Assembly (NCBI GenBank): GCA_036936605.1
Contig: JAUPFV010000004.1
Coordinates: 122,810,852 to 122,874,851, forward strand
Direction of reading: 5' to 3'
Source: Limnanthes douglasii subsp. nivea
Lineage: Eukaryota > Streptophyta > Magnoliopsida > Brassicales > Limnanthaceae
Length of the DNA: 64,000 nt
Part shown: positions 44,183 to 55,757 of the stretch, piece by piece
Layout: each line of letters opens with the position of its first letter
Position numbering within the stretch: the stretch's first letter is position 1
Program-made: the position numbers and the translations under genes
Notes under the pieces: generated by a model
What the model saw: the letters and a program-made list of their open reading frames with translations, nothing else
Told to the model about the DNA's origin: nothing
The model's database searches: none

Positions 44183-45889
44183 GGGTAAAAAACACCAATC
44201 ATCCTCCACGTTTGCAGCTTGTAACAAATTCGTCCCTTACCTTTGAGGTTGTAATAAAGGGGTCTTTATCGTTTTATTAAGTAGAATAAAACCATCTTTT
44301 TTGAGTCCAGCCCAACATTTGTCCCCATAATACCCTTTGACCACCCACATCAGCGATCCACGTAGGACGCTGATGTGGCAACCTTAAACCTTAAACCCGG
44401 CCCAAGAACCAACCTTAACCCAATAACCCAGCCCATATTCTAACCCAAGAACCAACCCTGATCCAATAACCCAGCCCAGCCCTAACTACTAACCCGAAAT
44501 CAAATCGAAACCCTAATTTCACTCCAAATCCCTAATCCCTTCCTCTTTTCCCAGTTCTCCTAACGAAACCCTAATTTCTTCCCCAAATCGAAACCCTCTT
44601 TTCACTCAGTAAAACATCCAAGTTCAATCTCACATGTTTAACAACCACATCGATAACCCAGAAATCTAACATCCAACTAACCTATTGTTGCAGTCTTCAT
44701 ATCATTGTTTCCACATCGAAAACCCAGAACCCAGAAATAAAACATCCAACCCAGAAGCTCGAACTCCAGAAATCAAACATCGAACCCAGAAGATAAGAAT
44801 TACATACAGCAAAAATTACAGGTCGATTGCATATATAATACAGGTCTTGAGCCACAAAATATTACAAAAATATTATAGGTCTATTTAACAACATAAATAC
44901 AGGTTGATTCAAATTAAATTGCCAAAGATTACAAAATACTGTTCTCTTGACTTCTACCTATGAAGCAAGTTTAAAATACAGCAACACTTTACAGTACCTT
45001 ATAAAATTAACAGGTCAATTACCTATTACAGATTACAGTAGCTTCTACATGTGAGTCTCTCAACTGAAATTTGAAAATTACAAATACATAAACACTAACC
45101 CTACTACAATCAAGCATAAAAACAGAACCCTAATTATAATCTTCTGCCAGCGACACTTAGCTTCCAACCTCTCAAGTTTCTTCAATATGCAATTAATAAC
45201 CAGCTTCGACTTATCATCAAGAGGTGGATCAACCCACCTACCCGGATTGGTGCGAGTCCATGATACAGCCTGTAAACCTCCTACCCGGATTGGTGCGAGT
45301 CCATGATATACGAGTCACACTGTGTATACCACAATAATAGAGACCTTCCCCCATCGAATTGATAGAAACTTTGGATCTACTGTGAGACATGATTATGAGT
45401 GTGGATATCGATGAGAGATGAGAGAGGAGAAGGAAGCAGGAAGAGGGTTAGTCTTCTGGTTTAGGTTGGAACGATAGAGAAAGAGATGAAATTTAGGGTT
45501 GATAGAAGGGGTTAATGTGGGAATGAGAACGAGACAGACTCTTGATGTCGATCTAGGGTTAGAGGCTGGGCTGGGTTAGAGATGGGTTTAGGGCTAACCG
45601 GGTTATAATATCTAAATGGACCGGGTTTAAGGGTTGAAAGAAGGGTAAAAGAAGTAGGTTAAAGTAAAAATTGATTTTACTTTTTTTATTGTTGCCACAT
45701 CAGCGTCCTACGTGGATCGCTGATGTGGCTGGTCAAAGGGTATTATGGGGACAAATGTTGGGCTGGACTCGAAAAAGATGGTTTATTCTACTTAATAAAA
45801 CGATAAGGACCCTTTTATTACAGCCTCAAAGGTAAGGGACGAACTTGTTACAAGCTACAAACGTGGAGTATGACTCGTGTTTTTTACCC
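44183..45889. mobile_element. Pack-MULE carrying a GRF zinc-finger gene
   Basis: Inverted ends of about 210 bp start GGGTAAAAAACACCAATCAT on the left and, on the minus strand from 45889, GGGTAAAAAACACGAGTCAT. The flanks ACCTTTATA (44174-44182) and ACCTTTATG (45890-45898) form a 9-bp target duplication with one mismatch. Removing the element and one copy restores an RNase H pseudogene frame (HKG-IQF), which supports these boundaries independently. No transposase is present. Confidence 0.92.
45078..45390 (-). pseudogene. Captured GRF-type zinc-finger gene with 43-bp tandem duplication
   Basis: The minus-strand ATG at 45390 starts MSHSRSKVSINSMGEGLYYC. The next residues include ISWTRTNPGRRFTGC, the core of the plant GRF zinc finger (SWTxxNPGRRFxxC). 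A 43-bp tandem duplication (45241-45326 region) repeats the WTRTNPGR coding sequence and shifts the frame, ending it at DSHQSG. The downstream frame reads WVDPPLDDKSKLVINCILKK, then LERLEAKC and a short hydrophobic tail (VLFLCLIVVGLVFMYL) to the TAA at 45078. The tail fits the membrane segment often found in such proteins. Loss of the final Cys motif and the frameshift make it non-functional as a finger. Confidence 0.8.
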
Positions 45890-45898
45890 ACCTTTATG

Positions 45899-46215
45899 CT
45901 TTATTGCATTCCTAGCTTTCTAAATCACCCAGCAAATAGTTTGGGGAATTAAATGAGTGATATGAAATTTCACATATAGTTAATACGAGTATTACTATCG
46001 ACCTTCTTCGCCATTGAAGGTATTGTTCATATCTAATATCCGGCTATTTTTTTAGTATTTTAAATTTTATATTTCATTATAGGGATGTAATTTTTTATTT
46101 TTTATTTTTCAAATCGGATTTTAAAAATAATCTAAAAATATCATCCCGTTTATTTTTTTAAAAATAACAAAACTAGATCCATAAATAATTTTTTTTTCCA
46201 CCAGACTCAATAACC
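45899..46215. other. Spacer between the two Pack-MULEs
   Basis: 45899-45970 is the upstream piece of the RNase H pseudogene (minus strand). The rest is AT-rich, with no gene seen. Confidence 0.6.
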
Positions 46216-46224
46216 ATAATCTCG

Positions 46225-48097
46225 GAGTAAAAAACACCGGTCGTCCTTCACGTTTTCCATTTGTAACAAGTTGGTCCCTTTTCGAGGCTGTAATAAAGGG
46301 GTCCCTCATGTTTCAGGAATCAGAATAAAACCATCATTTTTTACCCCAGCCCAACTTTTGTACCCTTAATACCCTTTGACCAGCCACATCAGCCATCCAC
46401 GTAGGACGCTGACGTGGCAACAATAAAAGAAATGAAAAACAAGTTTTTATTTTTACCTACTCCTTTTATCTTATTTCCAAAACTTAAATCCGGTCCATTA
46501 AGTATTATAACCCGGTTAACCCATTCAACATCTCTTATCCAGCCGAGGGTTCAGGATTCAAAATTTCAAATTTAAAAACACATACATCAAATTCAAAACA
46601 CAAATTTCCCCTTTTTATTATAATAAATTTTTATTCTTTCGTAGAATCTGTCAACAGAAATAGAAGATATAGAGAAAGAAATCAAAATTGAGCACAGAGC
46701 AGAGAGAAAATTCACGACGTTTTCCTTTCCGAATAATTTTCCCGAGAAAATGGACCATTTTCCGAGAAAAAGGCTGACTCTCAATCTTTCCAGAGAATAC
46801 CTTCGACAACAGAGCTATTGGGCTCGATATCGTTACTGCTATCACCGATGACGATACGCTGTATCACCTCTCGTTTGTCTCTGCTACTGCTATATCACCG
46901 AAATCGAATCCGATTCCGAAAGTATTATCTTCAAATCCTGAAACTAATTTAAAACTTGGACTGAATTTCAATACTGATGAGTTATCAGAGAGTTACGCTT
47001 GCCTGATCAAAAATCCAGTTTACTTTGATGATGGTGTTGCGATTTTTAATCCTTTTTCTTCTAGAAAAGAGTTCGAGGGTGCTGATTACTTGAATTTTTG
47101 CTTTCTCTGCAAAAAGAACCTTCACGGACTTGACATTTTCATGTACATAGGGGAGAAAGGATTTTGCAGCAGTGAATGCCGCGAGAAACATATTAGAAAG
47201 GATGATTCCAAAGAGAAATATTGGTCTAAAACTAGAAAAGAACTAGATTACTCTTCTGGGACGTCGATGTTTTATGCTGGGGTTGCTGCAGCTTGAAGAA
47301 ATTTCTGATTTGGTAAAAAAAATCAAAATTCAGATAAAACAGCAAAGAAAGTAGTAATTCAAACGAACTCAGAACCCAAAGATCCAAACTTTAAAACCCA
47401 AAACAATTACTAAAAGCAAAACCCTAGAACATATAAAACCCGCAATCGAAACCCAGAACTAAACCAAAAAAGAAAATAGAGGAAAACAAAAACAAACCTC
47501 ACGAAAAGAAAAAGAAAGCTCATACTCAACTATGAAAACCCAAAAAAGCTTTGTTTAAATCAACCACACTCAATACGATATGTTTAAAAGTAACTCAAAA
47601 TTGCAAAAATTCAAACTTTGACGAAATTAAAAATTACTGAAAAAGAAAGATAAAGAAAGGTGGGGTTTTTCTCGTTTTTTATGTGAAAAGTTCTGGAGAG
47701 AGAAGAAACGTACATGATAGAAGGAGGACTTCCGTTTAGAACTATAGAGACAAGGAAACACGAGAGAAATTCCAGTTAGAAGATGGGCTAGATAAGAGAT
47801 GTCGAATGGGCTAATCGGGTTATAATACTTAATGGGCCGGGTTTAAGGTTTGGAAATAGGATAAAAAGAGTAGGTAAAAGTAAAACTTGTTTTTACTGTT
47901 GCCACATCAACGTCCTACGTGGATGGTTGATGTGGCTGGTCAGAGGGTATTAAGGGTACAAAATTTGGACTGGGGTCAACAAGGATGGTTTGATTCTGAC
48001 TCCTGAAACATGAGGGACACCTTTATTACAGCCTTCAAGGAAAGGGACCAACTTGTTACAAGTGGCAAACGTGAAGGACGACTGGTGTTTTTTACCC
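46225..48097. mobile_element. Second Pack-MULE of the same family, carrying an FLZ zinc-finger gene
   Basis: Inverted ends of about 215 bp start GAGTAAAAAACACCGGTCGT on the left and GGGTAAAAAACACCAGTCGT on the right (minus strand from 48097). The exact 9-bp duplication ATAATCTCG lies at 46216-46224 and 48098-48106. Terminal sequences align with those of 44183-45889 (for example GCCACATCAGC and CCACGTAGGACGCTGA boxes), so the two are one family. The interior differs completely. Confidence 0.93.
46750..47296 (+). pseudogene. Captured FLZ (FCS-like zinc finger, DUF581) gene
   Basis: The FLZ finger is complete: CFLCKKNLHGLDIFMYIGEK followed by FCSSECREKHI gives the C-x2-C and FCS-x2-C pattern. 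Upstream, the same frame is open from 46778 and reads IGLDIVTAITDDD and FEGADYLN, as in FLZ proteins, whose known role is as adaptors that bind SnRK1 kinase. The apparent ATG (46750, MDHFPRKRLTLNLSRE) is in another frame, so a frameshift lies near 46790-46820. The C-terminus (SGTSMFYAGVAAA) is also family-like and ends at a TGA, 47294-47296. Whether a shorter product is made is unknown. Confidence 0.85.
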
Positions 48098-48124
48098 ATA
48101 ATCTCGCATTACGTTTGCTTTGCC

Positions 48125-48640
48125 TCACATCTCATACTTTATTTTGCCATGGTCTAACATGATGTAATGGAAAGATGTGAGACCATACATGATGAAATGG
48201 AGAGATGCGAGACCAGACATGATGTTGTAGAGAGATGAGAGACTAGGTTTGATGAAATTGAGACACCAGTCATGATGAATGTAGAAACACCACCCTTTAC
48301 CTTTGCCAATGCATTTCTTGGTAGTGAGATCCATGATAAGACGTTGCATATCCACTTTGTCATTCTTAGCAAATGCTTTCTTGACTTTCACGAGAAAATC
48401 CATAGTTATGATAAACATATGTTGGAACAAGTCCACGACATACAACTAGTATTACTTGTAACATTATGGTCATGCATAACCTATTAGAGTTTTCCCACTT
48501 TTCATGCTCTTTACTTTCCGCAGGTGTACTTTTGTGACTATGAACAAAAGGTTTAGGGTTCATCTTTGCATAATCATATTCATGAACAAACAAATACAAT
48601 AGCATATATTCTTTTCATATATTGAAATTTGTGTCATCCA
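48125..48640 (-). pseudogene. Ty1/copia gag remnant
   Basis: Minus-strand pieces read STPAESKEHEKWENSNRLCM (copia gag: STPxExxxxEKWERSNRLSL) and, after a frame change, FLVKVKKAFAKNDKVDMQRL and IMDLTTKKCIGKGKG (gag: AKxFLxxIxxxFxKSDKAExxxLxxxLxxMKxxGxG). Together they cover the middle of gag. The piece ends at the Pack-MULE insertion (46225-48097). Confidence 0.65.
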
Positions 48641-49439
48641 GAATGTGGGTTTTTTTCTAAATGGATTGTAACCTAACTACACCAGAAAAAACAAATAACA
48701 CACAACACATTTAGATTCGTGACATATAACAACCAACATACATGAAAATGGTATATACATGTAAAACATGGAATACTCTAATAATAGCACTAGATGACAA
48801 ATCATATGAGCATGTGTTTATGAGTTTGAAAAAAATACCATGGTCATTATTTTAATTTTCTTACGTACCAATAAAGCCTTTAGGATGGTTGTTTCACTTA
48901 TTTAAATTAAAATAACCTTAAGTTAATTTTTCCATGTACCGGTGAAACCTTCTCGATGACCGATTTCACCTTTTTAAAGTTAAAAAAAATACAACGATCA
49001 ATTTAATTTTCCTAAATACCAGTAAAATCCTCCAGAATTACTCCATGGTTGTTCATGGTGAACATCGTCAGACAACCTTCGATCACCGCGAACATCATGG
49101 ATTACTCCATCTATGAGTCGATGCCCCAATACTTTTTGAATTGATTTGCTAAATTAGGGATTGTTCGATGCTAATTTTGGGAGAAACTTCGAGCCATCAA
49201 ATAAACCCTAAATTTATCGAAATCCAATTTCTATCACATACAATAATTTATTAAAATACAATTAAATACATAATCATACTTTTAACAAGAACAAATCATT
49301 ATATATAATGCTTTTCATACAAATCCTAAATTCATGCCCTAACCAAGTCAATTAAACATTTAATCTTAATCGCATGAATTATTTACAGTAAGAAAAAAAA
49401 TACACGATTCAATAATAGATTTGCAATTCTTTATCCTAC

Positions 49440-50250
49440 GAATCACAATGATATGATACCAATTGATACATACTGAATGGATCACATCAATTAGTTCATA
49501 AAATGCACATAAAAAGTAATAAACTCTTTTATGATTTTACTACAAACTAAACAGAAAAAGTACTTACCATTTTTCTTACCATTTTTCCTACTATTGTTAT
49601 CAATTAATCCAGTCTTTGGTATCCTACAGTTCTTCAGTTGACTTCAAGCCATGTTCTAGAGATACCTTCAACAGACTGTTAACACTTCCAATGACAAAGA
49701 CAAAGACTATTTGTTTGTTTAGGTTTTGGTTGATGGAATAGTGAAACCCTAGCCTTTCTTATATGAGCGACAAATTAAAACCCTAAATTATAAAATTCTA
49801 TTAACATATACGTTTTGTGCTCGGGGGTACAATCCATCAGATTAGATTTATCAATTTACTCATGGTTACCACATTTATAAGTCCATAACATTACTTTCAC
49901 CTATATGTCTAAGATACAATTAATTATATAAAATAATTAATTTGATTACTTTTGTTGTTGGACTACCTTATGGAAATTGCTAAATATATATTTAGCATAC
50001 CAATCCATATATATTATAACAATGATAAATTTAGTTTTTAGTCGGAAAAGAATAAAAAACAAATATATGATCTTCCATTAAAAGTTAATTATGAAAAAAT
50101 TAGCATTAATTATTTTCTCATTTTATTGCTAAGATATTTTAAACTAAATCATTGTTTGTATCTTTATTTTGACAAATTAATATTTTACATAGCCGTCCAG
50201 ATTTTTTTTAAATTAAATCTTCAAAATTACCTATTATATTACAAAAATAT
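49440..50250 (-). mobile_element. Possible copia primer site and 5' LTR
   Basis: On the minus strand TTGGTATCATATCATTG (about 49443-49460) resembles the Met-tRNA primer site TTGGTATCAGAGC. It lies upstream of the gag remnant at 48125-48640, and the sequence to its right would then be the LTR. LTR ends were not determined. Between 48640 and 49440 there are three imperfect repeats of about 80 bp (anchor CTACGTACCAGTAAAACC-like, about 48850-49040) and no coding signal. Confidence 0.35.
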
Positions 50251-51605
50251 ATTAAATAAATTATGTCAAAATTATTCACGATTTAACCTTGCTTTCTAGT
50301 GGCAGATGATCCTCACAATCCAATTCTCGAAATGTATCGACGGGTGGATGATCTGCCCTACACACACTTGGCGGACCAAGTTCAAATTCTCTACGTCATT
50401 TTATCTTACCTTTATCTTTGTTATAACTAAAAAATTCTGCATTTACAAAGATTTTGCTGAAATAGTAAATAAATGACTCCCGTCTTCATTAAACCTACAT
50501 CGATCGAATAATCTGATACATCTAAGTAATGAAAGAGGATCTCTCATGTGTAGGTTTAGATATAAGACTGTGACACTAAGAAAAAAAATCCATTCAACCA
50601 ATTCAAGTTTCAAATCCATCGTTCCAAGAAATACGTCACTATAAATGCAATAATTCTACTGAAAATTATAACGAAGCTAATAACATAATAAGAGAAAGTA
50701 TAATACAAAAGATTCATAGCGATTTGGAAATTTGCCTATGTCCACGCTAAGCCACAATAATGTGATTCCTTTTAGGGTTCAATAATAATAACAATATACA
50801 AGATTAAGATACCTGAGAAATAGTGTTTACATAAACTTTATATTTCATAGCTCACATAATACTCTTTGTACGATATCTCCTTTTGTTTTCTCGAGAATAA
50901 CTCTACTAAGTATTTTTTTTATCTTAATCTTCGTTGCGAACTCACCAAAATCTTGTTGCCTTCTTTGAAGTCCAAAGATAATTATTTATAATGATTGGTG
51001 TCAATCTTTATCCAATACAGAATACAACAAACTTTGAACATAAATAAACATTTCTATTGTAACAAGATGTAACCGATTCTAATTCTAACATGAGATAAAT
51101 CTAACCACTTTAACTGACATCTTATACGAGCAGCCAGACTTACACATCGTAAGTTCATGCGATAACCACATAGATAATGTATATTTTAGCTTATTTGTTG
51201 TCATTTTGATCCAAACAACCTTAACATGTTGAAGACCCTTTTTGTCTATGACCTCGCTCAGATTTACCAATGTCTTCCTAACTAAAGTAACCAATTCCTT
51301 TGCCGATGGCTTACTGACAGATGGATCTCCTCAGTTTGACTACTCACGTTCTAGTAAAAATAGCCAATGCATTTGATGATAACATATGGGTCTAAGAAGT
51401 TTCTCGGCTTTACCAATAGCTTTTAGATCAAAACTGCCAATACCTTAATTGAAGCAACCAATGCCTTGAATATGTCTAGAAGTATATACAGTTGATGTCT
51501 GAATGACGCCTATACCGATACAGCTAATGCATTCCGTCAGTTAAGTTTTAACTAATCAAGTCAGAACCATACTTTCATAATTTTTCACCTTGCTTTTGAC
51601 TTCAA
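50251..51605. other. Unassigned AT-rich stretch, probably LTR and flank of a copia remnant
   Basis: No gene seen. It lies downstream (minus strand) of the copia pol remnant at 51610-52640, so its right part is where that element's 3' LTR would be expected. No boundary was recognised. Confidence 0.35.
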
Positions 51606-51609
51606 AAAA

Positions 51610-52640
51610 AAATTGTAGCTCTCTCTGCCCCTTACAGGGCCTCAAATGCTTCAGAATGAACCAAGTCCAATCAATACTTGAAGGTGTTCATTGTTCCCGG
51701 TTTAGTAAATATATCTATTGGGTTGTCATCTATATGAACCTATTCTAGCATAATCTTTCCATTTTTAAGAATAATTCTTTAGAAACAAAGTTTAACATCA
51801 ATGTGATTAGTATGTTCATAAAATACATATTTTTTATGTAATGTATATTGCACTTTGATTATCATAATGCACCATCAAAATTTCATGCCGAACCCCAAGC
51901 TTCCTCAACATTCCTTTTAATTATATAGCCTCATTTATTGCTTCGGTATCATCATTCAATTCAGATTTGGTAAAGGACAATGCTACTACGGATTGGAGAT
52001 TATCTTTCAAACTTATATCTTTACCAAAAAATAAAAACACATATCCAGTCCAAGACTTACTAGTGTTTAGACAACTAGCATAATCAAAATTAAAAAAAAC
52101 CTTAAGCACATTCCAGTCCCAAACCAACCTCTCCATACTAATAGATCATTGGATGTACTTCAGAACCCATGACATATATTCTCACACCATTAGAATAAAT
52201 AATGTATTGCATTTTATGCATCTCCCTGCTTTCAACATCAACCTTTAAATGTATTACTTTAAAGTATTGAGAAATGGGAGAAGTGACCAGTTTTGCCTTG
52301 TCATACCAAACATGCAAACACCTTCCTTATGTAACATTTTTATAAGATTGGAACAAGGTTCTCCATTTTCTATCTCTAGTTATCTCCATCCAAAGAATCT
52401 TCTTGGTTGAACCCAGATTGTTCATTTTAAACGTACTCCTCAACATTACTTTTAAATACTTAATTTTAGCCTTGTCTTTGCTAGGAATCAACATATTATA
52501 CACATACAACGGTAGATATATATTTTTGGAACCATAGTTTTTTACATACATAAAACACTCATAACTACTTCTTACATAACCTGTATTGACCATGAAAACA
52601 TGAAAATAAAAAAGAATAAAACACACTAGTAGTGTTAAAT
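51610..52640 (-). pseudogene. Ty1/copia (SIRE/TNT1-like) RT and RNase H remnant
   Basis: Minus-strand pieces read YLPLYVYNMLIPSKDKAKI (RT: YLLLYVDDMLI, both catalytic Asp lost as YNM), FKMNNLGSTKKILWMEITRD (FEMKDLGxAKKILGMEIxRD), NTSKSWTGYVFLF and LQSVVALSFTKSELN (RNase H: RRSTTGYVF, LQSxVALSTTEAEY), YDNQSAIYI and FTKPGTMNTFKY. The order is correct for a copia 3' half. Stops and frame changes are frequent. Confidence 0.8.
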
Positions 52641-55549
52641 GATCAGAGTGTTATCTCGAAGTCCTAAGTAGGAGTTCTTATCTAGGTTGGTTACAGTTGT
52701 AACAACCACTATATCACAAGTTGAGTGACATCAATATGATAAAGCATGCTACTCAAGCGTGTGCATGAAATTTTTATAAACTAAATTTTTACATATCAAC
52801 ACTTACTTGAGTTTTTTATAATGGCAAAGTTACGGTAAATTAATAACTTGGGTTCGATTATATTAAAAATACAGCCTTCACTTATGTCTCTGTTTGCGGT
52901 TGTTTTGACCTTTATACCCACCATGTTCACCATTATCGGTACACCTGAAAACCGGAGAACATGAATGAATTGGGTAGTGCGAGTTGCTTGGTAGAGACGT
53001 ATGTCGAGAAAACGTTCAATGGTAAATTAGTTGTTAGAAAGGTATAATAAATATTAGGATCAAGTTACCATAATCACATATATGCATTTTTCATCTACTT
53101 TAGTTCGTCCACCTTTTGTTGGCGATGAGTCTTAAGAGGAGAAATTCCATAACAATGGTTTCATGAAATCTTCGAAACAATTTTTCATTTTGACGAAAAC
53201 ATGACTTTGGTCGTCGAGATTATCATATAAATCATGTTTGTAATATGTAATATAGTCTCCATTTAGTAAAACTGAGTCCATAGATTATTAAATATGGAAA
53301 CGGATTATAGGATAACCGATTGAACCAAGCGAAGGACTTGAGATATAATGCTATAAAGAAAGTGTGGCAGAAGAGTCTGTCATCCTTCCCAAACCCAAGT
53401 AGTTTATTGCAAATTGTTATATGAAGCTTTAGGTCTCCTTACCGTCGTAGTTTTTCAATTTTTATTGCTTAAGTTTTTAGGTAAGAATGTCATATAGGAT
53501 TTTAGGTGACAAAGATATCTTGGAAAATATGTATTTAAAAAAGGAGCATGATGGTCGGTGGCTTCAAACCATAAGCTATAAAGATCATTTTCGAGTTGCA
53601 GAATCCTTGGCGAGAGTTTTTGGGGGTCGAAGTTTAAATATACAAACTGGTTGGTTGCGTTATTATAAGGAAAAGGTGGCAGAAAATGGAAACACCCCTA
53701 GTTTCCCTTACTCGGAGTAGCTTAAATGTTTTGATTTGAATCGAATCGATCGACCATGAATTTTGAGCGCTGTGTGACTCACGGGGACATTAAATTAATA
53801 CTTGGCATCAATGTAAGACCGGAAGAGCACACCAATGCACTGTCAAGATAGTCTGACCTCTATCATCGTGTAAAGAAGAACAAGACAACAACAAAGGTGG
53901 TTAAACCTCCTGCTCAGATTGCGGCATGTTTGGTAACATTAGAGAATATTATACATCATAGGGATGGTAATCCGGGTATTGTCCAGCCCGAACATAGAAA
54001 GGGTCAGGTATGGTTTTAGAAATTATAACCTGCAATTGAATCGGTTTGGGCTTGAGTTTCTAATTTTTCCGACCCGTTTTGGTAAATTTTGTTTTCCTCA
54101 AATTGGTAGTCTAATTTCCACTTTGATTCAATTTTGGTGGATTGCATATGAACCTACCTCACGTTCACTTGAATGCATAATCGAGAAGGAGACTGAATTT
54201 CACTTGTGAGGCCTTTCGATAAGTTGATTTCATATTTGAAGTAAAGTTAATCTCTCTTTTTAGCACTGATTTTGATTAGATTTCAGAATTATAGACTTAT
54301 AGATTTCAGTTTTAGTATTTTGATTGTATTTTATTCTCCAGGTGAAGCTCCTTTTTCTTATCATTTTGGCGATAATGCTCTTGTTTCTTAACAAATTGAA
54401 TGAGCTCACCATTGTCAATCAATATTTGGATCTTCTATTTCAACTGCCAACACTCATCCTTTTGATGGCCATGGTCATTGATATATGAACAAAAATCCAT
54501 GCTCGATAGGCTCACAGATAGTTTTAGCATCACAACTAAGATCGGTATCCGGTGCAATATGAGTATGAAACTCCTTATCTCATGGTGGTTTTGGAGACAC
54601 TACTCTAGATGGCACCAATATAAACTTGCAACCATGTTTCAAAAAAATGTATTGATTCGTTCTACCATCATAACTAGAATTCCTCTTAATTCGTCATGGA
54701 CGTTCTAAAACAAGATGACAAACATCCATAGTAACTATGTCGCACCATGTTGTATTTATACGAGACCATTAAATTGTTTTTGTAAGAATTAAAATTAATG
54801 ATTACTTCGATATACTTTGATAAAAAAACAAAAGAAATAAACTTCTAAAAAAACCTTTAGATTTAAAAAAACATAATATAATTAAATATTACAAATAAAA
54901 AAAAGTTATAATAATAAAGTTTAATAATATTTTAGAAAACTGTAAAAAGAATAGATATAAATTACATTTATAAATTTGTAAAAATGTTTGAATATTTTAA
55001 TAAATTATGCATGTAATACCTTATGCGGTAGTATAATTGTTTTTAAAATTAATATAGTTATTTATGCAATTCAAATAATAATAATATATTATTATTATTT
55101 TGTTAATATATATATATATATATATTAATTGATAGATTAAAAATGTAATAGTTTAATGAATATGTAAAAATATAGTTGAGGTTATTGTAATATCAAAAGA
55201 AGATAAATTAAAAATAAATGCTTGCAATTAGTTAGAAAAATGAACAACAAAGTTTCAACATGTTTAATAGAAACAACAAATAACAAAGTGTAAAGAAAAC
55301 CAAATGCATAAAACAATATTTAACGTTGTTCAAATTGTGAAAATAATGAGAGACATAACTAGGATTATGGTATAGGAGGACAAAAAAAAATAAAACTAGA
55401 AAAATTATAATGACTCAACTTTTTAACTCATAAAGTGAGGACATAAAACAAGTCACAACATATTGTACGTAGATCAGAATAATGGCTAACATCATGAAGT
55501 AAAACTCACAAAATAATAAATAACCAATTTATTTGAGATGTGCTCGTCT
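52641..55549. other. Unassigned region
   Basis: No confident gene. A plus-strand frame at 53487-53720 (77 codons, MSYRILGDKDILENMYL...) is preceded by about 350 bp with partly coding-like composition, and may be a piece of a transposon protein, but I know no match. A TA run lies at about 55109-55127. Confidence 0.4.
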
Positions 55550-55757
55550 TAAATTTATCATATAAAATGTTTCAATGATATCATTTGATCTTTCTAACTC
55601 TGCAATCTCTTTATCTATATTCACTAATAAGTAATCTCTTAAAAATTTATCATCCATTTAACTATGAAGACTTGTTTTCACTAGTTTCATAGCTGAAAAA
55701 GCTCATCGGATGTTGAAGTGGATGCAGGAAGTGTCAAGACAAAACGTAATAGTCTAT

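Larger units (their letters stand above)
38480..45970 (-). pseudogene. RNase H-domain (RVT_3) pseudogene split by a copia element and a Pack-MULE
   Basis: Minus-strand coding pieces at 45970-45899, 44173-43798 and 38896-38480 are collinear with the RNase H-like tail proteins common in plants and related to LINE ORF2 ends. The first gives ICWVI*KARNAIKHKG (consensus WxIWKARN). The second gives IQFTVSKVINLII, WIPPLQSHLKMNVDGSC (first catalytic Asp), AETKAMLEGLSLCY (Glu) and WTHIDIESD (Asp). The third gives SNSLVLINQLAR and VQNQATDWLTKW. The Pack-MULE (44183-45889) interrupts HKG/IQF. The copia element (38897-43797) interrupts ESD/SNS. A frameshift near 43925 and several stops show it was already decaying or decayed afterwards. 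Confidence 0.75.

Noticed and set aside
44685..44888. 67-codon ORF with repeated NPE-type residues
   Set aside because: Translation of AACCCAGAA-type leader repeats in the Pack-MULE. No family resemblance.
53487..53720. 77-codon ORF as a host gene
   Set aside because: No upstream promoter or splice partners recognised and surroundings are repeat remnants. Kept only as an unassigned frame.
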